Part shown: positions 24,402 through 33,590 of the stretch, piece after piece | Numbering within the stretch: position 1 is the first letter of the stretch | Layout: every line of letters starts with the position of its first letter | Assembly: GCA_002730315.1 (NCBI GenBank) | Contig: PBZW01000020.1 | Location: forward strand, 1-51,099 | DNA from: Fidelibacterota bacterium | Lineage (GTDB): Bacteria; Fidelibacterota; Marinisomatia; Marinisomatales; TCS55 | DNA: 51,099 bases | Direction of reading: 5' to 3' | Position numbers and translations under genes: made by a program | The notes under the pieces: generated by a model | What the model was told of the DNA's origin: nothing | The model's database searches: none | Seen by the model: the letters and a program-made list of their open reading frames with translations, nothing else

Positions 24402-25262
24402 ATGTTAACAAGTATGACAGGATTTGGGAGAGGTGCAGCCGGTAAGGGTGACCAGGCGGTGCAGGTCATCATCCGTACCTACAATGCACGTTTCCTGGAA
24501 ACAAAGATCCGCGGTTTTGCGCTCTTCCCGGAAATAGAAGCAGCTGTTCGTGAGCAAATTACTGCATCATTGGTTCGCGGTACAGTACATGTGACCATTG
24601 AAAAGAATCATGACTTGAAGCAGGAAAACCTTTCTTTTAACCGCCAGCGCTTCGAGGCAGTAGAGAATGTTCTACACGCCATCCAAAAGGAATACGGAAG
24701 GTCATTGGATATGAGCAGTTTGCTTACATCAGAAGATCTTTTTTTAAATGGCGATGAAAAAGAGCTCCAGGAAAAAACAATCATACAAGCGTTGAAAAAT
24801 GCCCTGGATCAAGTTCAGACCATGCGCAATAATGAAGGACAGACTATTCATGATGATATATTGCGGCGCTTACATTTGTTGTCAGGACAAATAGATTCGA
24901 TCTCTGACCACGCAAGAACCATGGTCCATGATCAAAAAGAAAAAATGGAAAAACGTGTCTCTGAACTGTTGAATAATGTAACAATGGATGAACAGCGTTT
25001 GGCACAGGAGGTTGCTATGCTTGCTGACCGCAGTGATATTTCTGAAGAATTGGTGCGCATACGCAGCCATTTGGATCAATTTAATAATCTTTTGGAAATG
25101 GATGAACCAACAGGAAAACGCTTATCTTTTTTACTCCAGGAACTAGGCAGAGAGATAAATACAGTCGGTTCCAAAAGCGGTACAGGTGCCGTCATCAATA
25201 TTGTAGTTGATTTCAAGAATCAGCTGGAAAAAATCCGGGAACAGGTGCAAAACGTTTTATGA
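24402..25262 (+). CDS. YicC family endoribonuclease
   Basis: A 286-residue protein. The opening MLTSMTGFGRGAA is diagnostic of the YicC family, as are FPEIEAAVREQI and the C-terminal GKRLSFLLQELGREINTVGSKS. In E. coli YicC is an endoribonuclease linked to sRNA decay. The ATG at 24402 starts just after the sequence TTGACTTTTTCAGAATAAAA, which is promoter-like. The stop overlaps gmk as TATGA. The yicC-gmk-rpoZ order is shared by many bacteria, which supports all three calls. Confidence 0.95.
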   Translation: MLTSMTGFGRGAAGKGDQAVQVIIRTYNARFLETKIRGFALFPEIEAAVREQITASLVRGTVHVTIEKNHDLKQENLSFNRQRFEAVENVLHAIQKEYGRSLDMSSLLTSEDLFLNGDEKELQEKTIIQALKNALDQVQTMRNNEGQTIHDDILRRLHLLSGQIDSISDHARTMVHDQKEKMEKRVSELLNNVTMDEQRLAQEVAMLADRSDISEELVRIRSHLDQFNNLLEMDEPTGKRLSFLLQELGREINTVGSKSGTGAVINIVVDFKNQLEKIREQVQNVL

Positions 25263-25831
25263 GGAATTTGATCACGATTTCCGCCCCATCAGGAGCAGGG
25301 AAAACAACATTATGCCGCGCTTTGCAGGAACAGTCAGACATGAAATTTTCGGTATCCTGCACGACTCGTGACCAGCGGAATTATGAAGAAGATGGAGTAG
25401 ATTATCATTTCATAACTAATGATGAATTTCAACAACGCGCGAAAAACAGTGAATTTGTAGAAACAGAAAATGTCCACGGCTGTATGTATGGCACCCTCAA
25501 AACAACCATAGATCGCGCCATTGCCACAGGGGAAGTATTGTTGTTTGAGGTAGATGTTAAAGGCGCAATGTCCATAAAAAAATTATATCCGGATAAAACG
25601 GTTACTATTTTTGTATTACCGCCCAGCATGGATGATTTACGTGCCCGCCTGCAAAAACGTGGGACTGATTCTGATGAAAGAATTAATAAAAGATTGAAGC
25701 GCCTGAAAATTGAAATTGGGTATAAGGAAAAATTTAATTTTACAGTCATTAACGATGATGTTCAACGGGCTACCGCTGAAATCATTGCAATTATTAACAA
25801 ACAAAATGAAGGAGTATTGCATGGCAGTTGA
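25259..25831 (+). CDS. gmk: Guanylate kinase
   Basis: A 190-residue nucleotide kinase that makes GDP from GMP and ATP. The P-loop APSGAGKTTL lies at residues 9-18. The GMP-binding stretch SCTTRDQRNYEEDGVDYHF follows at about 33-51, and LLFEVDVKGAMSIKKLYPDK carries the DVKG motif. The lid is RLQKRGTDSDERINKRL. Normal length. The last 11 bases overlap rpoZ. It also supplies the GDP/GTP pool used by the RelA/SpoT enzyme further down the same operon-like run. Confidence 0.96.
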   Translation: MRNLITISAPSGAGKTTLCRALQEQSDMKFSVSCTTRDQRNYEEDGVDYHFITNDEFQQRAKNSEFVETENVHGCMYGTLKTTIDRAIATGEVLLFEVDVKGAMSIKKLYPDKTVTIFVLPPSMDDLRARLQKRGTDSDERINKRLKRLKIEIGYKEKFNFTVINDDVQRATAEIIAIINKQNEGVLHGS

Positions 25832-26102
25832 ACCAATTTCCATCCGCGAAATGGAAAAACAAACAGATGATATATACGAATCCGTTGTCGTTATGTCCAA
25901 ACGGGCTCGGCAGATCAATTCAAACCGCTTTATGGAGCAGGCCATCAAAGATGCTGAAGAGTTTGAAATGGGTGTTCTAGATGAAGTTCCGGAAGAGACC
26001 AGCGAAAACTATGAAGAAGAAACCAAGTCTACCACCCAGGCAATGGAAGAATTTTTGAAAGGCGATTTAAAGTGGCGGGAAATATCAGAAGAAGATGATT
26101 AA
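25821..26102 (+). CDS. rpoZ: RNA polymerase omega subunit
   Basis: A 93-residue omega-type subunit. The frame is open from 25710, but AAGGAG at 25808-25813 and the ATG at 25821 give MAVEPISIREMEKQTDDIYE and the core IYESVVVMSKRARQINSNRF. This Arg-Gln-Ile segment is the omega beta-prime-binding region. The C-terminus is acidic (EEDD). Omega helps fold beta-prime and, in E. coli, forms a ppGpp binding site, which fits the RelA/SpoT gene nearby. It is a little longer than the typical ~70-90 residues. Confidence 0.88.
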   Translation: MAVEPISIREMEKQTDDIYESVVVMSKRARQINSNRFMEQAIKDAEEFEMGVLDEVPEETSENYEEETKSTTQAMEEFLKGDLKWREISEEDD

Positions 26103-26104
26103 CC

Positions 26105-26776
26105 ATGGTTCCCCATTCCGAAGATGTACGTCGCTACCTCATGCAAACACAGGAATTATTCGGGGAAGAACTATACTTAAACCTCCAAATTCAACATCCA
26201 GATTCTTCTGGAGAATTTGGTGCAGATTTTAATTCATTTGAACAAGAGATCTGTAATTGCAAAAACTGCCCACTCAGCCGCTCACGTACAAAATTCGTTT
26301 TTGGAGTGGGTGATCCCAATGCCAGCCTGCTGCTGGTAGGCGAAGCTCCCGGTGCTGAAGAAGACCGGCTTGGGGAACCTTTCGTCGGTAGAGCTGGTAA
26401 ACTCCTGGATAAGATTCTTACTGCTATCGGCCGAAATCGTCAAAAAGATGTATATATTTGTAATGTATTAAAATGCCGGCCGCCTAATAATCGTGATCCG
26501 CTAAGGGCTGAAGTAGAAGAGTGCGAACCGTATTTATTGCATCAAATTCGTTTGATAAAACCAAAGCTCATTGTAGCTTTGGGTCGGGTCGCCGGACAGA
26601 CACTTTTGAATGTGGATAAATCGTTGAAAAGTCTGCGCAATACATTTCATGATTATCATGGTACACCATTAATGGTAACATATCATCCGGCGGCATTGCT
26701 GCGTAACCAGGATTTGAAACGGCCTACATGGGAAGATTTCAAAACCATAAAAGAATTTTTAGAGCAGAGTAGATAA
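26105..26776 (+). CDS. Family 4 (Fe-S) uracil-DNA glycosylase
   Basis: A 223-residue enzyme that removes uracil from DNA. The iron-sulfur ligands are seen as a CxxC at residues 52-55 and a C-x15-C pair, from KCRPPNN to VEEC. The active-site strip is LLVGEAPGAEEDRLGEPFVG, and the C-terminal YHPAALLRN has the conserved His. The N-terminal ~45 residues are less conserved and acidic. The gene starts 2 bases after rpoZ. The GEAPG form marks the family 4 group, as opposed to UDG family 1. It adds base-excision repair to the mutS and ruv repair genes in the window. Confidence 0.93.
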   Translation: MVPHSEDVRRYLMQTQELFGEELYLNLQIQHPDSSGEFGADFNSFEQEICNCKNCPLSRSRTKFVFGVGDPNASLLLVGEAPGAEEDRLGEPFVGRAGKLLDKILTAIGRNRQKDVYICNVLKCRPPNNRDPLRAEVEECEPYLLHQIRLIKPKLIVALGRVAGQTLLNVDKSLKSLRNTFHDYHGTPLMVTYHPAALLRNQDLKRPTWEDFKTIKEFLEQSR

Positions 26777-28144
26777 ATGGCTGAAGATTTACAGCAACCA
26801 CTGAACGTTCAACCACAATCCAATGATGCTGAACAAGCAGTATTAGGTGCAATGCTCGCCAGCAAGGAAGCTGTCAGTAAAGCGCTTCAGTGGCTTACAG
26901 CAGATCAATTCTATAAGGAAGCTCACAGCAAGATTTTCAGCAGTATGGCACAGTTGTTTAATGAAGGCCAGGAAATCGATACTGTGTCTATCGTAAACCA
27001 ACTCAAGAAGAATAAGCAGTTGGAGAGTGTTGGCGGCGCTTATTACATCACAGGTCTAGTTGAAGCTGTTCCTTCAGTAGCCAATGTAGAAAACTACGCT
27101 AAGATCGTTTTGGAGAAAGCGATGCTTAGACAGTTGATCATGATTTCTCATGGTTTATCCAAGGATGCGTTCGAAGATTCCCAAAATGTTGATGAGCTAT
27201 TAGACCAGGCTGAACAGAATATATTTTCAATTTCACAGCGCCGTCTGAGGGGCGGGTTCCAGCATATTGACCCCATTCTCCATGAAGCATTTGAAAAACT
27301 GGACCAGATCCATTCCCGATCCGGCGATGTAACAGGTATTCCTTCTGGCCTCTTGGACTTAGATGAATTGACTTCCGGATTCCAGAATGGTGAATTGATC
27401 ATTATTGCCGGCCGGCCGGCCATGGGTAAAACAGCCTTGGCTCTGACCATGGCCCGGAATGCTGCAGTGGATCATGATCATGCTGTAGGCATTTTCAGTT
27501 TGGAAATGGCCAATCACCAGTTGGCTTTGCGTTTACTTTGCGCTGAAGCAAAAGTGGACAGTCATTTGGTGCGCACGGGGAAATTACCCAAGAAACAATG
27601 GCAAAATTTAAGCCTGGCTGTAGGAATACTGGCTGAAGCACCGATCCATTTAGATGATACTCCGGCCATCAGTGTATTGGAATTACGTGCGAAAGCCCGC
27701 CGTCTAAAAGCAGAACATAATATTGATTTACTTTTTGTGGATTACCTGCAGCTCATGCAGGGACCAAGAGGTGTTGAGAACAGGCAGCAGGAGATCTCTA
27801 CGATTTCCCGATCTCTGAAAGCATTGGCGAAAGAATTGGATATTCCGGTAATTGCTCTTTCCCAATTATCCCGTGCTGTCGAACAGCGAACTGAACACCG
27901 ACCGTTATTATCAGACCTGCGGGAAAGCGGTGCCATTGAACAAGATGCGGACCTGGTGATTTTCCTCTATCGTAAATGGATATATACCCAGGAAGATGAA
28001 GACAGGGGTAAAGCCCAGATCATAGTAGCCAAACACCGCAATGGACCTACAGGCACATTGGATGCGGCTTTTATCGATCGTTTTGCCCGATTCGAAAATT
28101 ATGCACTCGTAAGCGATGAGATTGGAGCAGAGGTGCCATTCTGA
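26777..28144 (+). CDS. dnaB: Replicative DNA helicase DnaB
   Basis: A 455-residue hexameric helicase that unwinds the replication fork. The N-terminal domain opens QSNDAEQAVLGAMLASKEAV. The RecA-like domain has Walker A GRPAMGKTALALTMARN (about 212-228), EMANHQLALRLLCAEAKVD, Walker B LLFVDYLQLMQGP and the arginine-finger region VIALSQLSRAVEQRTEHRP. The end VAKHRNGPTGTLDAAF is typical. Length is normal and no intein is seen. ATG directly follows the udg stop, and its last base overlaps the RelA/SpoT start. Confidence 0.97.
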   Translation: MAEDLQQPLNVQPQSNDAEQAVLGAMLASKEAVSKALQWLTADQFYKEAHSKIFSSMAQLFNEGQEIDTVSIVNQLKKNKQLESVGGAYYITGLVEAVPSVANVENYAKIVLEKAMLRQLIMISHGLSKDAFEDSQNVDELLDQAEQNIFSISQRRLRGGFQHIDPILHEAFEKLDQIHSRSGDVTGIPSGLLDLDELTSGFQNGELIIIAGRPAMGKTALALTMARNAAVDHDHAVGIFSLEMANHQLALRLLCAEAKVDSHLVRTGKLPKKQWQNLSLAVGILAEAPIHLDDTPAISVLELRAKARRLKAEHNIDLLFVDYLQLMQGPRGVENRQQEISTISRSLKALAKELDIPVIALSQLSRAVEQRTEHRPLLSDLRESGAIEQDADLVIFLYRKWIYTQEDEDRGKAQIIVAKHRNGPTGTLDAAFIDRFARFENYALVSDEIGAEVPF

Positions 28145-30345
28145 TGCAAAATCCATTATCACGGTTTATTCCCCAACTTGTGGGTGAATATCCCAAGCAA
28201 TTCCTTGAACTTTTTGAGCGGGTAAATATCGCTGCTGAAGATGAAACAGATGAAATTAAGCGCCTCCTTTGGGAGGCGTATGATTTTGGAACATCTCACC
28301 ATGAAGGGCAAAAACGCAAATCCGGTGAGCCTTACTTCAATCATTGTGTGGAAGTTGCCAAATTGCTGGCTGGTTGGAAAATGGATCACATCACGGTTAT
28401 CGGTGGTTTACTCCATGATGCTGTTGAAGATACCGGCGCTTCCCTGGCTGATATTAGGGAAAAATTTGGTGAGGATATTACCAATTTGGTGGATGGTGTA
28501 ACAAAACTGGGGGGTATCAGGTTTACCAGCAGGGAAGAACAACAGGCCGGTAATTTCATGAAGATGCTTTTATCAGTGGCCAAGGATTTGCGGGTGATCA
28601 TTATTAAGTTTGCCGACAGGCTGCATAATATGCAAACTATAGAACATTTACCACGCATTAAACAGCATCGCATTGCTGTTGAAACACGGGATGTGTTTGT
28701 ACCCTTATCCCACAGGCTCGGTATGGCCAATGTTAAATTTCATTTAGAAGACTTGGTGTTTAAAACACTTAAGCCCAAAGAATTCAAAGACCTGGATGCC
28801 AAGATTAAGTCTAGCCGTAAGGAACGGGAAAAATACATCAAATTATTATCCGATCCACTACGGAAAGAATTACATAAATTAGGTATCACTCCACGCATTT
28901 ATGGCCGTGTTAAATCCCATGCATCCATTTATGGAAAGATGACCAACCGCGATAAAAAATTTGAGGAAATTTATGATCATCTGGCCATCAGAATTATTGT
29001 GGAAAAAATTGAAGGCTGCTATTTGTCCCTAGGAATCATCCATAACCAATTCACTCCCGTCCAGGAACGATTCAAAGATTTTATAGCTTCTCCAAAGTCA
29101 AACGCTTATCAATCTATCCATACGACCGTTGTTGGTCCTGATGGCAAGTTGATGGAAATCCAGATACGAACGGTTGAAATGGAAGAAACTGCAGAAATTG
29201 GCATTGCGGCACACTGGCAATACAAGGAAGGACATTCCAAACTGAAAGATATGGACTCCCATGTAAAATGGCTGCGGGAATTGGTGGATATTCTACAGTC
29301 AGAATCTTCAGATCCCAGGGAGTTTATGAACCTGTTGAAAATTGATCTGTTCAGTGATGAAATTTTTGTATTTACACCCAATGGAGATTTGCAGCAATTG
29401 CCGGTGGACGCCACACCTATCGATTTTGCTTTCCAAGTCCATACAGAAGTAGGATTGCATTGTCTTGGCGCGAAAGTGAACCACAATATCGTACCCTTGA
29501 ACACCAAACTGCAAAACGGCGATGTGATTGAAATCATTACCAGCAAAACGCAAAAACCCAGTTACGGTTGGTTGAACTTTGTGGTGACGACTAAAGCCAG
29601 GACACACATTAAAAAGGTACTTGTTAAACAGCAATTTGAAGAAAGTATTGCATTGGGAGAAGAAATTTTGATGAAGACACTGCGGCGCATGAAAATGAAG
29701 AATTTATACAATGAAATAGAAGGGTCTTATCAACGTTTCGGCTTCAAAAGAAAAGAACAATTACTGGAAGTCATTGGCAAGGGTGATTTAACTATTCGTG
29801 ATATACTGCACAAGATCAATCCCGAAAAAGAAGAAGCGCTGGATACAGAAACAACTGATACTGATTCAAGCTTTTTTGATTTCGCCCGTTCGAAAACGAA
29901 GGGAATTAAATTGCAGGGTATTTCCAACCTCATGGTTTCGTTTGGCAAATGCTGTAACCCGATCCCCGGTGATGAAATGGTTGGTTTTGTAACCAGGGGC
30001 AGGGGCGTTACTGTGCACCGTTCAGACTGCAAAAGTTTACCCCTGTTGAACAAGGAATCGGACAGGTTGGTACCGGTGGAGTGGGATGTGGATAAAAAAG
30101 ACCTGTTCAATGTACGCTTAAAAGTTGTAGGGGAGGACCGTAAGGGAATGATCAGTGATCTGACAGATGTGATCAAAAAATCTGATCTGAATATTATCAG
30201 TTTGGATTCGAAAGTGAAAGATGCCATTGCGACAACATTTTTTATTCTTCAAATCAATAACTTGCGTCAATTGGAGCGTGTTATAAGAAAAATGACTAAA
30301 GTAACCGGTGTTGACTTTATCGAGCGTACCGGCCAGTCATATTAA
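28144..30345 (+). CDS. relA: Bifunctional (p)ppGpp synthetase/hydrolase (RelA/SpoT)
   Basis: A 733-residue long RSH protein. The hydrolase HD domain is intact: KRKSGEPYFNHCVEVAKLL and GGLLHDAVEDTGASLAD, followed by RLHNMQTIEHL. The synthetase region (about 230-360) has RIYGRVKSHASIYGKM and NAYQSIHTTVVGPDGKLMEIQ. A TGS domain (IFVFTPNGDLQQLPVDATPIDF, about 401-421), a Cys-rich region (KCCNPIPGDEMVGFVTRGRG) and a C-terminal ACT domain follow. Intact HD residues argue for both making and degrading the alarmone. It is probably the sole long RSH, as in most non-gammaproteobacteria. The synthetase motif is slightly divergent (GRVKSHASIY). Confidence 0.95.
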   Translation: MQNPLSRFIPQLVGEYPKQFLELFERVNIAAEDETDEIKRLLWEAYDFGTSHHEGQKRKSGEPYFNHCVEVAKLLAGWKMDHITVIGGLLHDAVEDTGASLADIREKFGEDITNLVDGVTKLGGIRFTSREEQQAGNFMKMLLSVAKDLRVIIIKFADRLHNMQTIEHLPRIKQHRIAVETRDVFVPLSHRLGMANVKFHLEDLVFKTLKPKEFKDLDAKIKSSRKEREKYIKLLSDPLRKELHKLGITPRIYGRVKSHASIYGKMTNRDKKFEEIYDHLAIRIIVEKIEGCYLSLGIIHNQFTPVQERFKDFIASPKSNAYQSIHTTVVGPDGKLMEIQIRTVEMEETAEIGIAAHWQYKEGHSKLKDMDSHVKWLRELVDILQSESSDPREFMNLLKIDLFSDEIFVFTPNGDLQQLPVDATPIDFAFQVHTEVGLHCLGAKVNHNIVPLNTKLQNGDVIEIITSKTQKPSYGWLNFVVTTKARTHIKKVLVKQQFEESIALGEEILMKTLRRMKMKNLYNEIEGSYQRFGFKRKEQLLEVIGKGDLTIRDILHKINPEKEEALDTETTDTDSSFFDFARSKTKGIKLQGISNLMVSFGKCCNPIPGDEMVGFVTRGRGVTVHRSDCKSLPLLNKESDRLVPVEWDVDKKDLFNVRLKVVGEDRKGMISDLTDVIKKSDLNIISLDSKVKDAIATTFFILQINNLRQLERVIRKMTKVTGVDFIERTGQSY

Positions 30346-30365
30346 ATTAAATATTTTATTAATTT

Positions 30366-30773
30366 ATGCAGCGCATTCTCGGTATTGATTATGGAGAAAA
30401 ACGTGTGGGTCTGGCACTTTCGGATCCACTGCAAATGTTTGCTTCTCCCTATAAAACAATTCCAAATAATCCTGGCTTGATTACAGCAATTCAAACTATT
30501 ATGAATGAAAATGATGTTGCGTGTGTTGCTGTAGGATTGCCAAAAGGAATGAAAGGCCAGGAAACAGCACAGACGCAAAATGTGTATCGTTTTGTTGAAT
30601 GCCTAAATGATCAAGATATAACTGTTAATTTAATCGACGAACGCCTGACGTCTGTAAGCGCTAAAAAAGCATTGGTGGAACAGGGGATTAAAACAGGACA
30701 CAATAAAGGCCTTATTGATCAAACTGCAGCAGCGATTATTCTACAGCAATTTTTAGACAGCCAAAAGGGATGA
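30366..30773 (+). CDS. ruvX: Holliday-junction-resolvase-like RuvX (YqgF)
   Basis: A 135-residue RNase H-fold protein. Conserved acidic sites: ILGIDYGEKRVGLALSDPL (first Asp near residue 6), VGLPKGMKGQETAQT, NLIDERLTSVSAKKALVE (Glu) and GLIDQTAAAIILQQFL (last Asp). YqgF/RuvX is linked to 16S rRNA 5'-end processing and proposed as a resolvase. It starts about 20 AT-rich bases after the RelA/SpoT gene and overlaps lnt by 4 bases (GATGA). Confidence 0.93.
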   Translation: MQRILGIDYGEKRVGLALSDPLQMFASPYKTIPNNPGLITAIQTIMNENDVACVAVGLPKGMKGQETAQTQNVYRFVECLNDQDITVNLIDERLTSVSAKKALVEQGIKTGHNKGLIDQTAAAIILQQFLDSQKG

Positions 30774-32257
30774 AGCTAAACAAATACCCTGATTGGGCAC
30801 TGGCTATTGCTTCAGGAATTTTGGTGGGTATGGCATATTTACCCATTTATACCGGCGTGTTAATTTATATTGGACTGGTACCGCTTTTATATATCTTGCT
30901 GAATAGAAACGTTAAAAGAAGCGCGGCCATGTCATATTTATCAGCCATCACCGGGCATACAATTGCTTTTTACTGGATGGGTCTGAATCAGGGTACGACT
31001 GGAACGATTGCATTTATATCCTTGGCAGGAGCCGTTTTTTACCTGGGAATATTTTGGGTGTTAGCCGGTATTGCTGTTTCATTTTTACAAAAGCAATTCA
31101 AGATGGGATTAATGATGTTTCCCTTTGTTTGGATCGCTATGGAATATGCGCGGAGCTTTGGATCCATGGGTTTTCCCTGGGGGGATTTAGCGCTGACCCA
31201 AGTGTATATCCTGCCCATGATCCAAACAGCAGATATTACGGGATCAGCCGGTATTGCGTTTTTGATCTGCCTTCTGAACGGTTTGGTATACTTGGCTTTA
31301 ACGACTGCTAAAACAAAGCAATACATTGTTGGGGCAGTTTTGTTGTGGGTTATGGTTTTTGCTATTGGTTATTGGCGACTGCATGCAGTAGAGAAAAAAT
31401 CAACAACTGCTGATTATTCAGTTGCCGTTTTACAACCCAATGTCGATCCAGTACAAAAGTGGGACCGCTCTTTCCGCGCTGAACTTATTGCATTGATGGA
31501 TTCATTAACGGTAGCAGCGATGGCCCTGCAGCCGGACTTTGTCTTATGGCCAGAATCAGCCCTGCCAGTATATTTGCGTACATCCCCGGTACGCAAACAA
31601 ATCCAGGCCCTTGTTGAAAAAAATAATATACCATTATTATCGGGGACTGTAGACGTGGCGAGGGATGAAGGTGGTAAACTTTATTATAATGGTTCAATTC
31701 TGTTGACTGCGGATGGTGCTCATAAAATGTATCATAAGATCCACCTGGTACCTTTTGCGGAGTATATTCCATTTTCTTATAAATACCCCAAATTGAAGAA
31801 ATTGAATTTTGGCTGGGGGAACTTTGAACACGGCAGGGAATACACCATATTTAATGTACACGAAAAGCGATTAGGCAATATGATTTGTTACGAGTCCAGT
31901 TTTCCCCGGATTGCCAGAAAATTTGTAGATGCCGGGGCAGATTTTCTCAGCATTCAGACGAATGATGCCTGGTGCGGGGATTCACCCGGAGCTTATCAGC
32001 ATTTTGCCATCGCCCAATTAAGGGCGGTGGAAAACAGGGTGCCTCTCGTGCGCAGTGCTAATACTGGCATATCCGGTATTATTGCACCATCGGGAAGAGC
32101 GGAGCAAAAACTGGCCTTTTATGATCAGGGTATCATTTTCGGTTCATTAACATTTATTGCCCAAGACTGGTATACTGCCAGTGGCGATGTATTTGCGCTT
32201 ATGTGTATTTTTATTGGTTTAGGATTGGTCATCTGGGAATGGGTACGAAAAAGATAA
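30770..32257 (+). CDS. lnt: Apolipoprotein N-acyltransferase Lnt
   Basis: A 495-residue inner-membrane enzyme that adds the third acyl chain to lipoproteins, using phospholipid as donor. Several N-terminal helices (up to about residue 200) precede a nitrilase-like domain. The triad is visible: E262 in FVLWPESALPVYL, K323 in YHKIHLVPFAEYIPF and C373 in GNMICYESSFPRIARKF. A last helix near 475-490 ends the protein. Normal length. Lnt implies a diderm envelope with an outer membrane and triacylated lipoproteins, matching the LolA-like gene at the right edge. Confidence 0.96.
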   Translation: MKLNKYPDWALAIASGILVGMAYLPIYTGVLIYIGLVPLLYILLNRNVKRSAAMSYLSAITGHTIAFYWMGLNQGTTGTIAFISLAGAVFYLGIFWVLAGIAVSFLQKQFKMGLMMFPFVWIAMEYARSFGSMGFPWGDLALTQVYILPMIQTADITGSAGIAFLICLLNGLVYLALTTAKTKQYIVGAVLLWVMVFAIGYWRLHAVEKKSTTADYSVAVLQPNVDPVQKWDRSFRAELIALMDSLTVAAMALQPDFVLWPESALPVYLRTSPVRKQIQALVEKNNIPLLSGTVDVARDEGGKLYYNGSILLTADGAHKMYHKIHLVPFAEYIPFSYKYPKLKKLNFGWGNFEHGREYTIFNVHEKRLGNMICYESSFPRIARKFVDAGADFLSIQTNDAWCGDSPGAYQHFAIAQLRAVENRVPLVRSANTGISGIIAPSGRAEQKLAFYDQGIIFGSLTFIAQDWYTASGDVFALMCIFIGLGLVIWEWVRKR

Positions 32258-32856
32258 TCATCTTTTCACTTTTATCTGCCTTGGCAGCAGGTCAGGATAA
32301 CGGCGGTTTAAGCCCGGTAGTCAAATCTTTTTTGTTTCCCGGCTGGGGGGAGTATGCACTTGAAAAACAGGACCGCGGGCGAAAGTTCATATTTACGGAA
32401 ACAGCGTTATGGACAACTTTCGCTGGTGCATTAATTGTAAGCAATAAATATACAGACCTTTTTCAAGCTTACGCTGCCGAACATGCCGGTGTAGAAACTG
32501 GCGGTAAAGACAGACTATTCTGGGTGGATGTTGGTAATTATAATTCCATGATCGAACACAATAATGAACATTTGCGGTTTCGGGAATACGATGCGCTGTA
32601 TCCACTGGATGGTGATTGGGATTGGACTTGGTCATCAACTGCAAAGCGGAAACAATACCGTGACTACAGGGTGGCCAGTGATACATGGTTGCTGGGAGCC
32701 ACGTTCATTGCCGGGGGAATAGTGATCAATCATATTGTTTCAGCCATCGATGCATTATATTTGCAGCGTATTGCCCAGGTTGAAGATGTATCAGTGAGTC
32801 CGGTGTTCAATCCAGCAAGCGGCCTTGCAGTGTTGGTATTAACTCTGGAGTTTTAA
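32239..32856 (+). CDS. Exported or membrane protein with DUF5683-like start, unknown function
   Basis: A 205-residue protein. The ATG at 32239 overlaps the lnt end by 19 bases and gives a signal peptide (MGTKKIIIFSLLSALAAGQD). Then comes SPVVKSFLFPGWGEYALEKQDRG, resembling the Pro-Gly-Trp/Ala-Gly-x-Tyr hairpin of DUF5683-type proteins, plus two helices: FIFTETALWTTFAGALIVSN and a later WLLGATFIAGGIVINHIVSAIDAL. The last strand, GLAVLVLTLEF, may be a membrane or barrel end. Function is unknown. The open frame starts at 32203, but that lies inside lnt and has no signal-peptide logic. Confidence 0.62.
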   Translation: MGTKKIIIFSLLSALAAGQDNGGLSPVVKSFLFPGWGEYALEKQDRGRKFIFTETALWTTFAGALIVSNKYTDLFQAYAAEHAGVETGGKDRLFWVDVGNYNSMIEHNNEHLRFREYDALYPLDGDWDWTWSSTAKRKQYRDYRVASDTWLLGATFIAGGIVINHIVSAIDALYLQRIAQVEDVSVSPVFNPASGLAVLVLTLEF

Positions 32857-32858
32857 AC

Positions 32859-33590
32859 ATGACATTTATGAATCAACCGCTTGTCCGGCTTTGGCTGTTT
32901 TTATCTTTTTCCACTGCTGTATTATTCAGCCCTACAGTGTATCACTGGTTGGTGTATGGAGGTTTATTTATTGTTATTGCTTGGATCGAAAAAGTGTCGA
33001 TTAAACGAATTTTAAGATCGTTACGGTCATTCATCTTATTCCTGCCGGTGATGGTTGGATTTTATTTTTTGATTTCCGTTATTATGAGCCAGTCAACGCT
33101 TGGGCAGATATTCATTGAGATCAGCACAGCAATGATGAAATTCTTATTGGTGATAGCTATTATGAATTTGTACACAATTGGCTCTGGATCCAGTTCTGTT
33201 TTCCAGGCGTTGCGCAGTATTTGGATGCAATTCAATAAACCCTGGCGGAAGGTTGAGGATTGGTTTTTATTTATGGAAATGACATTGCGGTTTTACCCAG
33301 CCTTGCAGAGGGAATGGTCACGGTGGCAGGGAATCCACAAAGCGTTGGGATTGAATGTTCAGCATGGTAAGATCAGACGCTGGAAAGAAACAGCTCGACA
33401 GTTGCCTGGGATGATCATGATCCACTTGCAAAAGGCAGATGATATTGCCCACGCTATGACTATGCGTGGTTATGGTCGGCAAATTCCCAGAGGTGTTGCC
33501 CAGCCCATTCCGTTTACATTATTACATGTTTCAGCACTGGTCATTATTACGTATTTATTCCTCACACTCCACAACCTTGCCCAGATTTAA
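32859..33590 (+). CDS. EcfT-like transmembrane protein (CbiQ family)
   Basis: A 243-residue membrane protein with about five hydrophobic helices. The cytoplasmic region holds a helix-rich stretch (MEMTLRFYPALQREWSRWQG) and ends in DDIAHAMTMRGYGRQ, matching the Ala-x-x-x-Arg-Gly ATPase-coupling motif of ECF transporter T subunits. EcfT joins the ATPases EcfA/A' to substrate-binding S subunits for vitamin and metal uptake. No ATPase or S component lies near here. In Firmicutes ecfT is next to truA, as it is here. Assignment is moderate because only the C-terminal motif and topology are used. Confidence 0.72.
   Translation: MTFMNQPLVRLWLFLSFSTAVLFSPTVYHWLVYGGLFIVIAWIEKVSIKRILRSLRSFILFLPVMVGFYFLISVIMSQSTLGQIFIEISTAMMKFLLVIAIMNLYTIGSGSSSVFQALRSIWMQFNKPWRKVEDWFLFMEMTLRFYPALQREWSRWQGIHKALGLNVQHGKIRRWKETARQLPGMIMIHLQKADDIAHAMTMRGYGRQIPRGVAQPIPFTLLHVSALVIITYLFLTLHNLAQI

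Noticed and set aside
25710-25820. Upstream extension of rpoZ
   Set aside because: It lies inside gmk. AAGGAG before the ATG at 25821 sets the start.
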